From a bacterium (GTDB taxonomy: Bacteria > UBP18 > UBA7526), in NCBI GenBank assembly GCA_030619985.1, contig JAUXAI010000006.1, positions 1-35,620 of the forward strand: DNA of 35,620 bases, given 5' to 3'. The notes under the pieces are model-generated. The model was not told the DNA's origin. It saw nothing but the letters and a program-made list of their open reading frames with translations, and did not search any database. Each line of letters opens with the position of its first letter. Positions within the stretch are counted from its first letter, which is position 1. This document shows, piece by piece, positions 18,953 through 27,815 of this stretch. A program made the translations under genes and the position numbers.

Positions 18953-20914
18953 ATGTTTAGAAAAATCCTAAAGGCGGTTAAGAACCCCAGATTGATCTGG
19001 CAGTATATTTTACTCATTCCTATAAAAATAGCGTTTAGAGACCGGTCTGACCGGTTCAAAAGATTAATCCTTCTCACAATAGGATTAATTAAGTATGCGC
19101 GGGGGCTAAAGAATGAGGCAAGGGCATACTGGAGAAACGCGGGATTTCAAAAATACACTGATAAAGATATAGTTAAGGCCAGCTATGAGGATGAGAAATA
19201 CTACGAAATATTAGAAGATGAAAATTATAAGACTTATATAAATTCAGCAAAAAGACTTGTTCTTTCTACATTCCCCAGAAAGGATGATGAAATTTACGAC
19301 GTTGGATGTGGAAGGGGATTTCTTGTTAAAGAGCTGCAAAAAGAGGGTTATACAAAAACAATTGGAACAGAAGTTTCAAGGTGGGCGATTGAGCATAAGG
19401 TTACTGAACAGGTTTACCTGAAAAGCCCGGCCGATTTTAAAGATAATCAATTTAAGGTGGTGTCCCTTATCAGTATTCTGGAACACCTTAAAGAGGAAGA
19501 ACTTCACTCCTTTTTAAAAGAAATAGCGCGAATAACCTCTGACTATATTGTCTGTTGCATCCCGCTTTATCCGAACAATCTATTTAATTTTTTTGTTTAC
19601 GCCAAAGAGCATCGCATATTTGAAAGAAGAGAGTGGTGGGATAAAGAATTTAAGAAGGTAGGCTTTTACCCTTGGGCTTTGCCCAGAGAGCCCTTACCTT
19701 TTGTTGCACCGTTTGTTTACAGAAAGGTGAAGGTGTTTGATAAGGAAAACAAGCAGTTAAAGAAAGCAACAGAGATTAAAGATTCTTCTCAGATTCATTT
19801 TGCCATTGATCTTTCTTATTCAAATGCATTTACCTGGGTGACTGTCAAACTTGCTCTGGCTTTGGATTCTTTAGGTTATGGAGTATCCATTAATCCATCA
19901 TCTCTTCCTGATACGATTGCGGTTGAAGACCGGGTGCAATTAGAACAATTGATGAGAAAAGCTCCAGGTAAAAAAGTTCAGATAAAATGGTCACATTATT
20001 GGAAATCTTATTTGAAGCAGAAATTGAATGGAAACTTAAATTTAGAGATTTTTGCTATAAATTATTTCTTTCAAGATAATAATAAAAAGAAATTTGATCA
20101 TTGGGTTAAAAGTATTCTTAACAATAATTATTATAAATTGCCTGTAAGTACCTTTTGCCGGGATGTGCTAATAGAAGCAGGTATCTCGAAAGACAGATGT
20201 TTTGTGCTGCCTCTTGGTTTTTCACCAGAAATAATGAAGGTAAAGGCAAAATTGAATCTTCCAACAACGAAAAAATTCAAATTTCTGGCAATTACCAATG
20301 CCCATGACCCTGATAGGTATGGAAGTGATGTCTTAATGAAAGCTTTCACCCAAGCCTTTTCTGGGGAAGACGATGTTGTTTTAGTAATCAAGGATTATGG
20401 TGGAAGAGATCCTAACATTGAAGAGGCGATCCGCCAGTATCAAGGCAACCCAGAAATAGTATATATCACTCAATTTCTCCCCAAAGATGTCTTAATAAGG
20501 ATATATAACTCATGCGATGCCTTTGTATCTTCTTTTAGAGGAGAAGGATTCGGTATGAAAATATTAGACGCAATGGCTTGTGGTTTACCAACGATATTAC
20601 CTCTCTTTAGTGGTCCTACTGAGTATGCTTGTCCTCAAAACTGCTTTCCAGTCGAGTACAAAATTGTTCCAATGGGAAATTGCTTGGATACAAAAAATCT
20701 ACAGATTGGAAATAATCCCCATTGGTGTGAAGTAAAGGTCGATAGTTTAATTGAGGTGATGCGTTTTGTGTATGAAAACTTTGAAGAAGCAAAGAAGGTG
20801 GCGCTGAAGAGTAGAAAATTTATACTGTCCAAATTTTCGTGGGAACAAGTAGCAAAGAGGTTAGTAAAAATCATTGATAACCTGACAGATGCAGGGAACT
20901 CCCTGAAAAGATGA
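18953..20914 (+). CDS. Bifunctional SAM methyltransferase - glycosyltransferase fusion
   Basis: N-terminal IYDVGCGRGFLVKELQKEGYTKTIGTEVSRWAIEH; C-terminal GT4-like FLAITNAHDPDRYGSDVLMKAFTQAF...IYNSCDAFVSSFRGEGFGMKILDAMACGLPTILP. Confidence 0.85.
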   Translation: MFRKILKAVKNPRLIWQYILLIPIKIAFRDRSDRFKRLILLTIGLIKYARGLKNEARAYWRNAGFQKYTDKDIVKASYEDEKYYEILEDENYKTYINSAKRLVLSTFPRKDDEIYDVGCGRGFLVKELQKEGYTKTIGTEVSRWAIEHKVTEQVYLKSPADFKDNQFKVVSLISILEHLKEEELHSFLKEIARITSDYIVCCIPLYPNNLFNFFVYAKEHRIFERREWWDKEFKKVGFYPWALPREPLPFVAPFVYRKVKVFDKENKQLKKATEIKDSSQIHFAIDLSYSNAFTWVTVKLALALDSLGYGVSINPSSLPDTIAVEDRVQLEQLMRKAPGKKVQIKWSHYWKSYLKQKLNGNLNLEIFAINYFFQDNNKKKFDHWVKSILNNNYYKLPVSTFCRDVLIEAGISKDRCFVLPLGFSPEIMKVKAKLNLPTTKKFKFLAITNAHDPDRYGSDVLMKAFTQAFSGEDDVVLVIKDYGGRDPNIEEAIRQYQGNPEIVYITQFLPKDVLIRIYNSCDAFVSSFRGEGFGMKILDAMACGLPTILPLFSGPTEYACPQNCFPVEYKIVPMGNCLDTKNLQIGNNPHWCEVKVDSLIEVMRFVYENFEEAKKVALKSRKFILSKFSWEQVAKRLVKIIDNLTDAGNSLKR

Positions 20915-21900
20915 AATTAACCATAGTCATCCCCACTTACAACCGAAAAGAAATTCTCAAAAAGTGTCTTAATGCCCTTTTTAGGCAGACTTATCCTAAA
21001 TCTGAATACGAGATTATTGTTGTAGACGATGGGTCAACAGATGGGACCGAAGAATTGGTCAAATCTATGATGAATAATTTTAATTACAGGTTGCGATATT
21101 ACAAACTTCAACATAGGAGGGGGCCGGCAGCAGCAAGAAATTTAGGTGTCAAATATGCATCTGGCAAGATATGCCTATTTTTGGATGATGACGTTGAAGC
21201 TTCCGAATGGGTAGTTGAAGAACACGTTAATTGCCATAAAAAGTTTGGAAATAATGTTGCATGTTTAGGGTACACAAAATGTCATCCTGCTCTTGAATTT
21301 ACTCCGTTTATGAAATATATTTCAAATATCGGCCCTTATCTCGATCCCTCTTCAATAAAAGACAATTTGGAAGATCTTCCTTTTAACTACTTCGTGACTG
21401 CCAATATTTCGGTAAGTAGAACAAGGTTGCTTGAGGCAGGTCTATTCGATGAAGATTTTTATCCAGCCTATGAAGATGAAGAATTGGGATATCGTCTGAA
21501 ACAGAGAGGATTGAAAATTATTTTTGGCCATAAGGCGGTGGCTTACCATAGTCACCCAATAGATCTCAATAAATACTGTAAGCGTCAATTTAATGTTGGT
21601 CGTGCAGTATTGATTTTTTATAGGAAGCATCCGGAGATAAAAAAATTCGAGGAGATGGTAAAAAATAAAGATGGAACTATAGTTGTTTTGAAATCAAATC
21701 GATCAAAAATTGAAAAATTGAAAGAAATAACAAAATGTATGCTTTCAAATAAACTTACAATTTTTTTACTGAAAAAGCTAATTACATTTTTTATCTCCAT
21801 TAGATTAAAAATAGGTTATCGTTTCTGCTTTAACTTAGTAGCGAGATACTATTTAGTTAAGGGATTATTAGCAGAAGAGAATAAAGAGAAAAGAAGGTAA
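20911..21900 (+). CDS. Glycosyltransferase family 2
   Basis: KLTIVIPTYNRKEILKKCLNALFRQTYPKSEYEIIVVDDGSTDGTEELV...GPAAARNLGVKYASGKICLFLDDDVE. Confidence 0.93.
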   Translation: MKLTIVIPTYNRKEILKKCLNALFRQTYPKSEYEIIVVDDGSTDGTEELVKSMMNNFNYRLRYYKLQHRRGPAAARNLGVKYASGKICLFLDDDVEASEWVVEEHVNCHKKFGNNVACLGYTKCHPALEFTPFMKYISNIGPYLDPSSIKDNLEDLPFNYFVTANISVSRTRLLEAGLFDEDFYPAYEDEELGYRLKQRGLKIIFGHKAVAYHSHPIDLNKYCKRQFNVGRAVLIFYRKHPEIKKFEEMVKNKDGTIVVLKSNRSKIEKLKEITKCMLSNKLTIFLLKKLITFFISIRLKIGYRFCFNLVARYYLVKGLLAEENKEKRR

Positions 21901-21958
21901 CTATATATTGTTTCAGTAATGTAAAATTGGTATTTAGTGAGAATACATCATAAATGAA

Positions 21959-23116
21959 ATGAAATTTAAAATTTTATTTGTAATTGAAAATATTTTTTTT
22001 GGCGGTGGAGAAAGGGCTTTCTCGCAGATTATCCGAGGGTTAGATAAAGAAAAATATGAAGTTTACGTTGTTTGTTCAAAAAGCGGTGAATTTATTGAAA
22101 AAATAAAATCTTCTGTAGAAATAATACCCTTTAAGTTTCGAAATGGGCTAAGCGTAGCAAGGATTCATAAATTAGCAAAAATTATGAAAGAAAAGGGTAT
22201 CCAAATTGTTCACAGCCAGGGAGGAAGGGCTGATTTTTTCGCTAGGATTGCTGCGAAAATAGCAAAAGTTCCAGCTGTAGTATCTACTGTTGCCATGCCG
22301 GTGGAGGGATATGATGTAGGATTATTGAAGAAGGCAATATATGTGGTGTTAGACCGTTTTAGCGAAAGGTTCGTTGATAAATTTATTGTCGTATCGGAAG
22401 CGCTTAGGATGAGACTAGTTAGAAAGCATTTAATTCCACATAAGAAAGTAATTAAAATTTATAATGGGGTAGAAGTTAATCCAGACGTAGAAAGTGAGAT
22501 AGAGGATGTAAGGAATAAGATAATGCATGAATTTATGATTCCTCAAAATACAGTGCTTGTCGGAACGATAGGGAGATTAGTCTGGCAGAAGGGATTACCT
22601 TATTTTATTCAAGCAATAAGGCACATAGCAAATAGTAAATGGCAAATGGTAGATAAAATAAAGTATTTAATTGTTGGGGAAGGAAAAGAGAGAAAGAATT
22701 TAGAACTAAAAATTAAAAAATTAGGACTAAGTAGTAGAGTTATCTTTACTGGTTTTAGAAAAGACGTTAAGGAAATTTTATCTGCATTAGATATTTTTGT
22801 TTTACCATCAATTCGTGAAGGTCAACCCATTATACTTCTGGAAGCAATGGCTATGAGTAAACCAATTGTGGCTACGGATATTGAGGGAGTAAATGAAACA
22901 GTAGTTGATGACTTAACGGGCATACTTGTTCAACCGAAAGATTCCTCTGCTTTGGCTGAAGCAATAGTTTCTTTATTAAAAGATAGTAAAAAAGCTCAAG
23001 AAATGGGCCAGATGGCAAGAAAAGCTGTGGAAGAAAAATTCAACATTGAAGATAAGATAAAACAGCATGAGCAACTATATGAAACAGTTATTGCTGAAAA
23101 ATTAGGAGCCTGCTGA
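21959..23116 (+). CDS. Glycosyltransferase, GT4
   Basis: LFVIENIFFGGGERAFSQIIRGL...GTIGRLVWQKGLPYFIQAI...VLPSIREGQPIILLEAMAMSKPIVATDIEGVNE. Confidence 0.92.
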   Translation: MKFKILFVIENIFFGGGERAFSQIIRGLDKEKYEVYVVCSKSGEFIEKIKSSVEIIPFKFRNGLSVARIHKLAKIMKEKGIQIVHSQGGRADFFARIAAKIAKVPAVVSTVAMPVEGYDVGLLKKAIYVVLDRFSERFVDKFIVVSEALRMRLVRKHLIPHKKVIKIYNGVEVNPDVESEIEDVRNKIMHEFMIPQNTVLVGTIGRLVWQKGLPYFIQAIRHIANSKWQMVDKIKYLIVGEGKERKNLELKIKKLGLSSRVIFTGFRKDVKEILSALDIFVLPSIREGQPIILLEAMAMSKPIVATDIEGVNETVVDDLTGILVQPKDSSALAEAIVSLLKDSKKAQEMGQMARKAVEEKFNIEDKIKQHEQLYETVIAEKLGAC

Positions 23117-25092
23117 TGTGCGGTATTTGTGGAACAGTGGGGTTCTCGAATAAAGAGTTATTAGAGAAGATGTGCGATGTAATGAAGCATCGGGGGCCGG
23201 ATGATGAAGGAATGTATCTGTCCAAAGTCCAAAGTCCAAAGTCCAAAGTCCAGGTGGGATTGGGGGTGAGGAGACTTAAGGTCATTGATTTGGAGACCGG
23301 GCATCAGCCGATACATAATGAGGACGAGACTATCTGGATTGTCTCTAATGGTGAAATCTATAACTATAAGGATTTAAGGATTGATTTAAAAAAGAGGGGC
23401 CACAGATTTTATACTAAGAGCGATACTGAGGTTATTGTTCATCTCTATGAAGAGTATGGCGAGGATTGTGTCAAAAAATTGAGGGGAATGTTTGCCTTTG
23501 CCATCTGGGACGAGAAGAAAGAGAAACTCTTTTTGGCCCGCGATAGATTAGGCATCAAGCCCCTCTATTATTTTTCCCATAACAGAGAATTATTATTTGC
23601 TTCTACCATTAAGTCTATCTTCCAATCTTCGAAGATTGGAAGGGAGGTAAATCTTAGGGCTTTGGACTATTATCTAACCTTTCTCTATGTCCCTGCGCCA
23701 GAGACTATGTTCAAAGGGATAAAAAAGCTCCTTCCCGGCCATATCTTGGTTTATGCGAATGGCGAGATCAGTGTTAAACAATACTGGGACTTACCGATCA
23801 CCGATCACTCCGCCCCGGAGGGGCGAGACCCCGCCTCTGGCGGGCGATCACCGATCACCGTTCACGACGAAAAGTATTATGCTGAGAGGATTTATGAGCT
23901 TTTGAAAGAGGCGGTTGAGGAGAGGTTGATGAGTGAAGTCCCTTTGGGCGCTTTCCTGTCCGGTGGCATAGATTCAAGTATTGTGGTTGGTTTGATGAGT
24001 AGAATAATGGACCAGCCGGTCAAGACCTTCTCCATCGGCTATGGGAAAGAGGCCCAGGCATATAACGAACTAAAATATAGCCGTTTAGTAGCGAAGCACT
24101 TCAAAACAGATCATCGGGAATTCATAGTGGAGCCAAAAGTAATTGAACTCTTACCAAAACTTATCTGGCACCTTGAAGAACCCTTTGCCGATTCCTCTGC
24201 CATTGTAACCTATTTAGTCTCTCAGGTAGCAAGAGAGCACGTTACCGTTGCCCTCACGGGTATCGGGGGCGATGAGGCCTTTGGAGGCTATCCCAGGTAT
24301 CTGGGAACTCGTTTTGCAGAGAGTTATCTAAAGATTCCTGAATTTTTGAGAGAGAAAGTAATATCGAGGATTGTTAATGGATTGCCAGAGTCAACCAAGG
24401 GAAGTCATCTCGCCAATAGGCTAAAAAGGTTTATTCGCTTTTCCCCTCTTCCTCCAGAAGAAAGATACATCAGCTGGCTCTCCTTCTTCGATGAAGAGGC
24501 GAGAGGAGAGCTCTATTCTGGGACCTATCAGGATACTATGGAAATCCATAAGTCCTACTTTGAGAAAGCGGGGGCAGAGGATTTTCTGGATAGGGTCTTT
24601 TATGTAGATGTCAAGACCTATCTCCCTGATGATCTCCTCTTTACGGGTGATAGGATGAGTATGGCTAATTCCTTGGAACTGAGGGTCCCCTTCTGTGATC
24701 ACAGACTCTTAGAATTCTCTGCCACTATTCCTCAGGAGATGAAGATAAGGGGATGGCACCTGAAGTATTTGTTGAAGAAGTCTATGTCAGAACTGCTACC
24801 TCCTGCCATCTTAAAGAGAGGGAAGCAGGGGTTCATGGTTCCCCTCGGTATATGGTTCCAGAGGGAGTTAAAAGATTTCACTTCTGAGATTTTATTGGGA
24901 CCTAAGGCGAGTGAAAGAGGATACTTTAAATCCGACTATGTAAAGAGGCTACTGGAAGAACATTATAGTGGAAGAAAAGACAATACTCACCGAATCTGGG
25001 CTTTGTTGGTCTTTGAACTGTGGCATAGAACCTTCATTGATAGTAACGACTTCTTTAAACCCTTAGAATTACCTGGGTTACTAAAAGACTAA
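23116..25092 (+). CDS. asnB: Asparagine synthase (glutamine-hydrolysing)
   Basis: MCGICGTVGF (N-terminal nucleophile Cys), MKHRGPDDEG, SNGEIYNY, LSGGIDSS PP-loop, GDRMSMANSLELRVPFCDHRLLEF. Confidence 0.93.
   Translation: MCGICGTVGFSNKELLEKMCDVMKHRGPDDEGMYLSKVQSPKSKVQVGLGVRRLKVIDLETGHQPIHNEDETIWIVSNGEIYNYKDLRIDLKKRGHRFYTKSDTEVIVHLYEEYGEDCVKKLRGMFAFAIWDEKKEKLFLARDRLGIKPLYYFSHNRELLFASTIKSIFQSSKIGREVNLRALDYYLTFLYVPAPETMFKGIKKLLPGHILVYANGEISVKQYWDLPITDHSAPEGRDPASGGRSPITVHDEKYYAERIYELLKEAVEERLMSEVPLGAFLSGGIDSSIVVGLMSRIMDQPVKTFSIGYGKEAQAYNELKYSRLVAKHFKTDHREFIVEPKVIELLPKLIWHLEEPFADSSAIVTYLVSQVAREHVTVALTGIGGDEAFGGYPRYLGTRFAESYLKIPEFLREKVISRIVNGLPESTKGSHLANRLKRFIRFSPLPPEERYISWLSFFDEEARGELYSGTYQDTMEIHKSYFEKAGAEDFLDRVFYVDVKTYLPDDLLFTGDRMSMANSLELRVPFCDHRLLEFSATIPQEMKIRGWHLKYLLKKSMSELLPPAILKRGKQGFMVPLGIWFQRELKDFTSEILLGPKASERGYFKSDYVKRLLEEHYSGRKDNTHRIWALLVFELWHRTFIDSNDFFKPLELPGLLKD
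23221..23252. repeat. Heptanucleotide tandem repeat (TCCAAAG)4 + TCCA inside asnB
   Basis: tccaaagtccaaagtccaaagtccaaagtcca read directly. Confidence 0.97.
23619..23642. repeat. Perfect 24-bp palindrome inside asnB
   Basis: CTTCCAATCTTC|GAAGATTGGAAG. Confidence 0.97.
23794..23865. repeat. In-frame repeat block in asnB: CCGATCA heptamers around two GC-rich hairpins
   Basis: CCGATCACCGATCAC TCCGCCCCGGAGGGGCGAGACCCCGCCTCTGGCGGG CGATCACCGATCACCGTTCAC; encodes ITDHSAPEGRDPASGGRSPITVH. Confidence 0.9.
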
Positions 25093-26162
25093 TGGAAGTA
25101 AGAAAAAAGATTAGACTGGAAAATATTCAGAAAATCCTAGTAATAAAGTTGGCTGGGATTGGAGATATAATTCTAGCTACTCCCGCCTTAAGAGCGCTGA
25201 GGAGAAAATTTCCTCAAGCCTATATCGCCCTTCTTACTACTCCCCGGGCAGCAGAAATCATCAAAGGCTCCCCCTATCTTGATGAACTCTTCTTTTTAAG
25301 CTCCACAAGCAAGAATTTGGGAGGAGTAATCAATCTAATCCGATCATTGCGTAGAAAACGATTCGATGTGGCGATTAACCTCTATAATCTCTTTACTCTA
25401 AGAGGGGCCTTTAAGGTAGCACTCCTTATGTACTTAATTGGGGTTCGATATCGGGTTGGTCGCGACACCGATAGTCGGGGCTTCTTCTATACTATCAAGG
25501 TGCCCGATGAGCGATTCTCTGAAAGGCACGAGGTAGAGTATAATCTGGATGTGGTGCAGGCCTTAGGCGCTGATATAAAAGATAAAAAATTGGAGATTCC
25601 TATCTCTGATAAAGATAGAGAATATGTTCAAGAATTTCTTAAGCAGAATGGAATTGGTGAGGATGATTTAGTGGTCGGCCTTAATCCCGGGGCTTTTCGT
25701 CCCTCTCGCCGTTGGGGTAAAGAGAGTTTTGCTCGAGTAGGAGATGAGCTTGTTAAAAGATATCAAGCAAAGATAATCATTACTGGTGGGCCAGAGGAAA
25801 TAGAACTGGCTCAGAAAATAGCAGATATGATAAAAATAGAACTGATCATTGCCACAGGAGAAGTAACCATTAAACAATTGGTATCTTTAATCGAAAGATG
25901 TAATCTGTTTATCAGTAATGATACTGGCGCTATGCATATGGCTGCAGCAATGAAGACCCCTCTCGTGGCTCTTTTTGGTCCTGGCCTCCTGGCAAGGTAT
26001 GGCCCTTATGGAGATCGAAATAGATATGTCGTTGTCAAAAAAGATGTAGAGTGTAGCCCCTGTTATAAATTCAAATGCCGGAAGCATCTCTGTATGAAGT
26101 TAATTACTGTGGAAGATGTTCTGCAGGCAGCAGAAGAGTTGTTAAGAAGATTTCCAAAATGA
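25092..26162 (+). CDS. Glycosyltransferase family 9 (ADP-heptose:LPS heptosyltransferase-like)
   Basis: ILVIKLAGIGDIILATPALRALRRKFPQAYIALLTT...NPGAFRPSRRWGKESFARVGDEL...NLFISNDTGAMHMAAAMKTPLVALFGP. Confidence 0.92.
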   Translation: MEVRKKIRLENIQKILVIKLAGIGDIILATPALRALRRKFPQAYIALLTTPRAAEIIKGSPYLDELFFLSSTSKNLGGVINLIRSLRRKRFDVAINLYNLFTLRGAFKVALLMYLIGVRYRVGRDTDSRGFFYTIKVPDERFSERHEVEYNLDVVQALGADIKDKKLEIPISDKDREYVQEFLKQNGIGEDDLVVGLNPGAFRPSRRWGKESFARVGDELVKRYQAKIIITGGPEEIELAQKIADMIKIELIIATGEVTIKQLVSLIERCNLFISNDTGAMHMAAAMKTPLVALFGPGLLARYGPYGDRNRYVVVKKDVECSPCYKFKCRKHLCMKLITVEDVLQAAEELLRRFPK

Positions 26163-27337
26163 AGAGGATTAAGGTATTGCATGTTCATACCTTACCAGTA
26201 ATCAGTGGCTCGGGAATAAATACTTTTTTGACTATGAAAGGGCTGGATAGGAATAAGTATGAGGTAGATTTAGCCTGTGCCCCGGGGGGGACATTGATAG
26301 ATAGGGTTAAGGAAGAGGGCTTAGGATTCTTCCCCATAAATCATTTTAGACAGAAGATTAGTCCTCTTCATGATCTCTTAGCCCTATTTGAACTAACTCG
26401 TTTGATGAGGCAGAAGAGGTATGATATCGTCCATACCCATAATTCCAAGGCGGGTTTCATTGGTCGTTTAGCAGCCAAGATCGCTGGAATACCCATAATC
26501 GTCCATACTATCCATGGCTTTGCCTTCCACGAATATGAGAGGCCCCCTCGGAGGGTATTATTCATTTTGTTGGAAAGACTTGCTGCCCGACTGTGTGACA
26601 AGTTAATTACCATTTCAGAGCCGCTTAAAGAGTGGGGTCTAAGATTAAAGATTGGTAGACCAGAGAAGTATGTCACTATCTATAGCGGCATTGAGGCCGA
26701 GAAGTTTAAAATTAACATCAATATCAATGAGAAGAAGGGAGAATTAGGAATAAGTTCAGAGGAGAAGGTAATTGGTGTGGTGGCCAAACTCTGGGAGGGA
26801 AAGGGGCATAAGACCATCTTAGAAGCCGCTCCTCAGGTCATTAAAGAAATACCGAATGTCAAATTCCTCTTTGTTGGTGAGGGATACTTGAGGAATAGAT
26901 TAGAGAAGCAGGTTAGAAAAATGGGTCTATCCAACAAAGTTATCTTTACTGGATTCAGAACCGACATTCCAGAGATTACCGCTACCTTTGATCTCGCTTT
27001 GCTCGTTTCCCTATTTGAGGGAATGGGAAGGGTATTGTTGGAGGCCATGGTCTTAGGCAAGCCAGTAGTAGCCACTAAGGTGGGAGGTATCGTGGATGTA
27101 GTAAGAGATGGGGAGACTGGGATATTGGTTCCACCGGGAGATGCAGATGCTTTGGCCAAAGCGATTGTTACTATATTAAAAGATGAAAAATTAGCCCGAA
27201 GGATGGGAGAGGCAGGGAAGAAGAGAATAGATGAAAGATTTACTGCTCGGACTATGGTGAAAAAGATTTCTGAAGTCTATGAAGAACTGATTGAAAGCAC
27301 AGATGAGCACAGATGGAAACAGATAAGCCATTCATAG
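26159..27337 (+). CDS. Glycosyltransferase, GT4
   Basis: MKRIKVLHVHTLPVISGSGINTFLTMKGLDRNKYEVDLACAPGG...VVAKLWEGKGHKTILEAAPQVIKEIPNVKFLFVGEG...LLEAMVLGKPVVATKVGGIVDVV. ATGA start at 26159 chosen over the supplied ORF start 26075. Confidence 0.92.
   Translation: MKRIKVLHVHTLPVISGSGINTFLTMKGLDRNKYEVDLACAPGGTLIDRVKEEGLGFFPINHFRQKISPLHDLLALFELTRLMRQKRYDIVHTHNSKAGFIGRLAAKIAGIPIIVHTIHGFAFHEYERPPRRVLFILLERLAARLCDKLITISEPLKEWGLRLKIGRPEKYVTIYSGIEAEKFKINININEKKGELGISSEEKVIGVVAKLWEGKGHKTILEAAPQVIKEIPNVKFLFVGEGYLRNRLEKQVRKMGLSNKVIFTGFRTDIPEITATFDLALLVSLFEGMGRVLLEAMVLGKPVVATKVGGIVDVVRDGETGILVPPGDADALAKAIVTILKDEKLARRMGEAGKKRIDERFTARTMVKKISEVYEELIESTDEHRWKQISHS
27298..27330. repeat. Outer repeat (left), cACAGATGnGCACAGATGG type
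   Basis: agcacagatgagcacagatggaaacagataagcc; complementary to units in 27816-27903. Confidence 0.7.
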
Positions 27338-27342
27338 AATGT

Positions 27343-27408
27343 GAAATCCGAAGCACGAAATCCGAAATCCTAAACAAATTCGAATGCCCGAAACTCAAAA
27401 TCCAAAAC
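27343..27408. repeat. Inner imperfect inverted repeat (left), heptameric GAAATCC units
   Basis: GAAATCC GAAGCAC GAAATCC GAAATCC TAAACAAATTCGAATGCCCGAAACTCAAAATCCAAAAC. Confidence 0.75.
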
Positions 27409-27746
27409 AAAGACGATACGACCTAGAAGAAAGAACCTTCCTGTTTGCTAAAAGAGTAAATAAGTATGTCAATAGACTTCCCAGGACAATCTCCAATATT
27501 GAAAATGGGAAACAACTGGTAAGAGCAGCAGGTTCTGTGGGAGCAAATTACATTGAAGCCAACGAAGCCCTGAGTAAAAAAGATTTTACTATGAGAATTA
27601 AAATCTGTCGTAAAGAATCAAAGGAAAGTAGATATTGGCTAAGATTAACAGAACCCCTGAAAGATGACCAAAAAGAAAAGGATAGTTTAATTCAAGAAGC
27701 TACAGAACTTATGAAAATCTTTGGTTCCATACTGCAGAAAACATAA
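27384..27746 (+). CDS. Four-helix-bundle protein (23S rRNA intervening-sequence / Avd-like family)
   Basis: YDLEERTFLFAKRVNKYVNRLPRTISNIENGKQLVRAAGSVGANYIEANEALSKKDFTMRIKICRKESKESRYWLRL is diagnostic of this family. Confidence 0.88.
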   Translation: MPETQNPKQRRYDLEERTFLFAKRVNKYVNRLPRTISNIENGKQLVRAAGSVGANYIEANEALSKKDFTMRIKICRKESKESRYWLRLTEPLKDDQKEKDSLIQEATELMKIFGSILQKT

Positions 27747-27811
27747 GTTTTGAACATTTGAGATTTGGATTTAGAGATTGTTTAGTATTTCGATATTCGA
27801 ATTTCGAAATT
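27747..27811. repeat. Inner imperfect inverted repeat (right), heptameric ATTTCGA units
   Basis: GTTTTGAACATTTGAGATTTGGATTTAGAGATTGTTTAGTATTTCGATATTCGAATTTCGAAATT; partner of 27343-27408. Confidence 0.75.
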
Positions 27812-27815
27812 ATAG

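Noticed and set aside
19040-19062. ACCGGT repeats (agaccggtctgaccggttc) as a regulatory operator
   Set aside because: Lies inside the coding sequence, is short and has no second example; insufficient support.
27384-27746. Diversity-generating retroelement (because the protein is Avd-like)
   Set aside because: No reverse transcriptase, template repeat or variable repeat was seen nearby.
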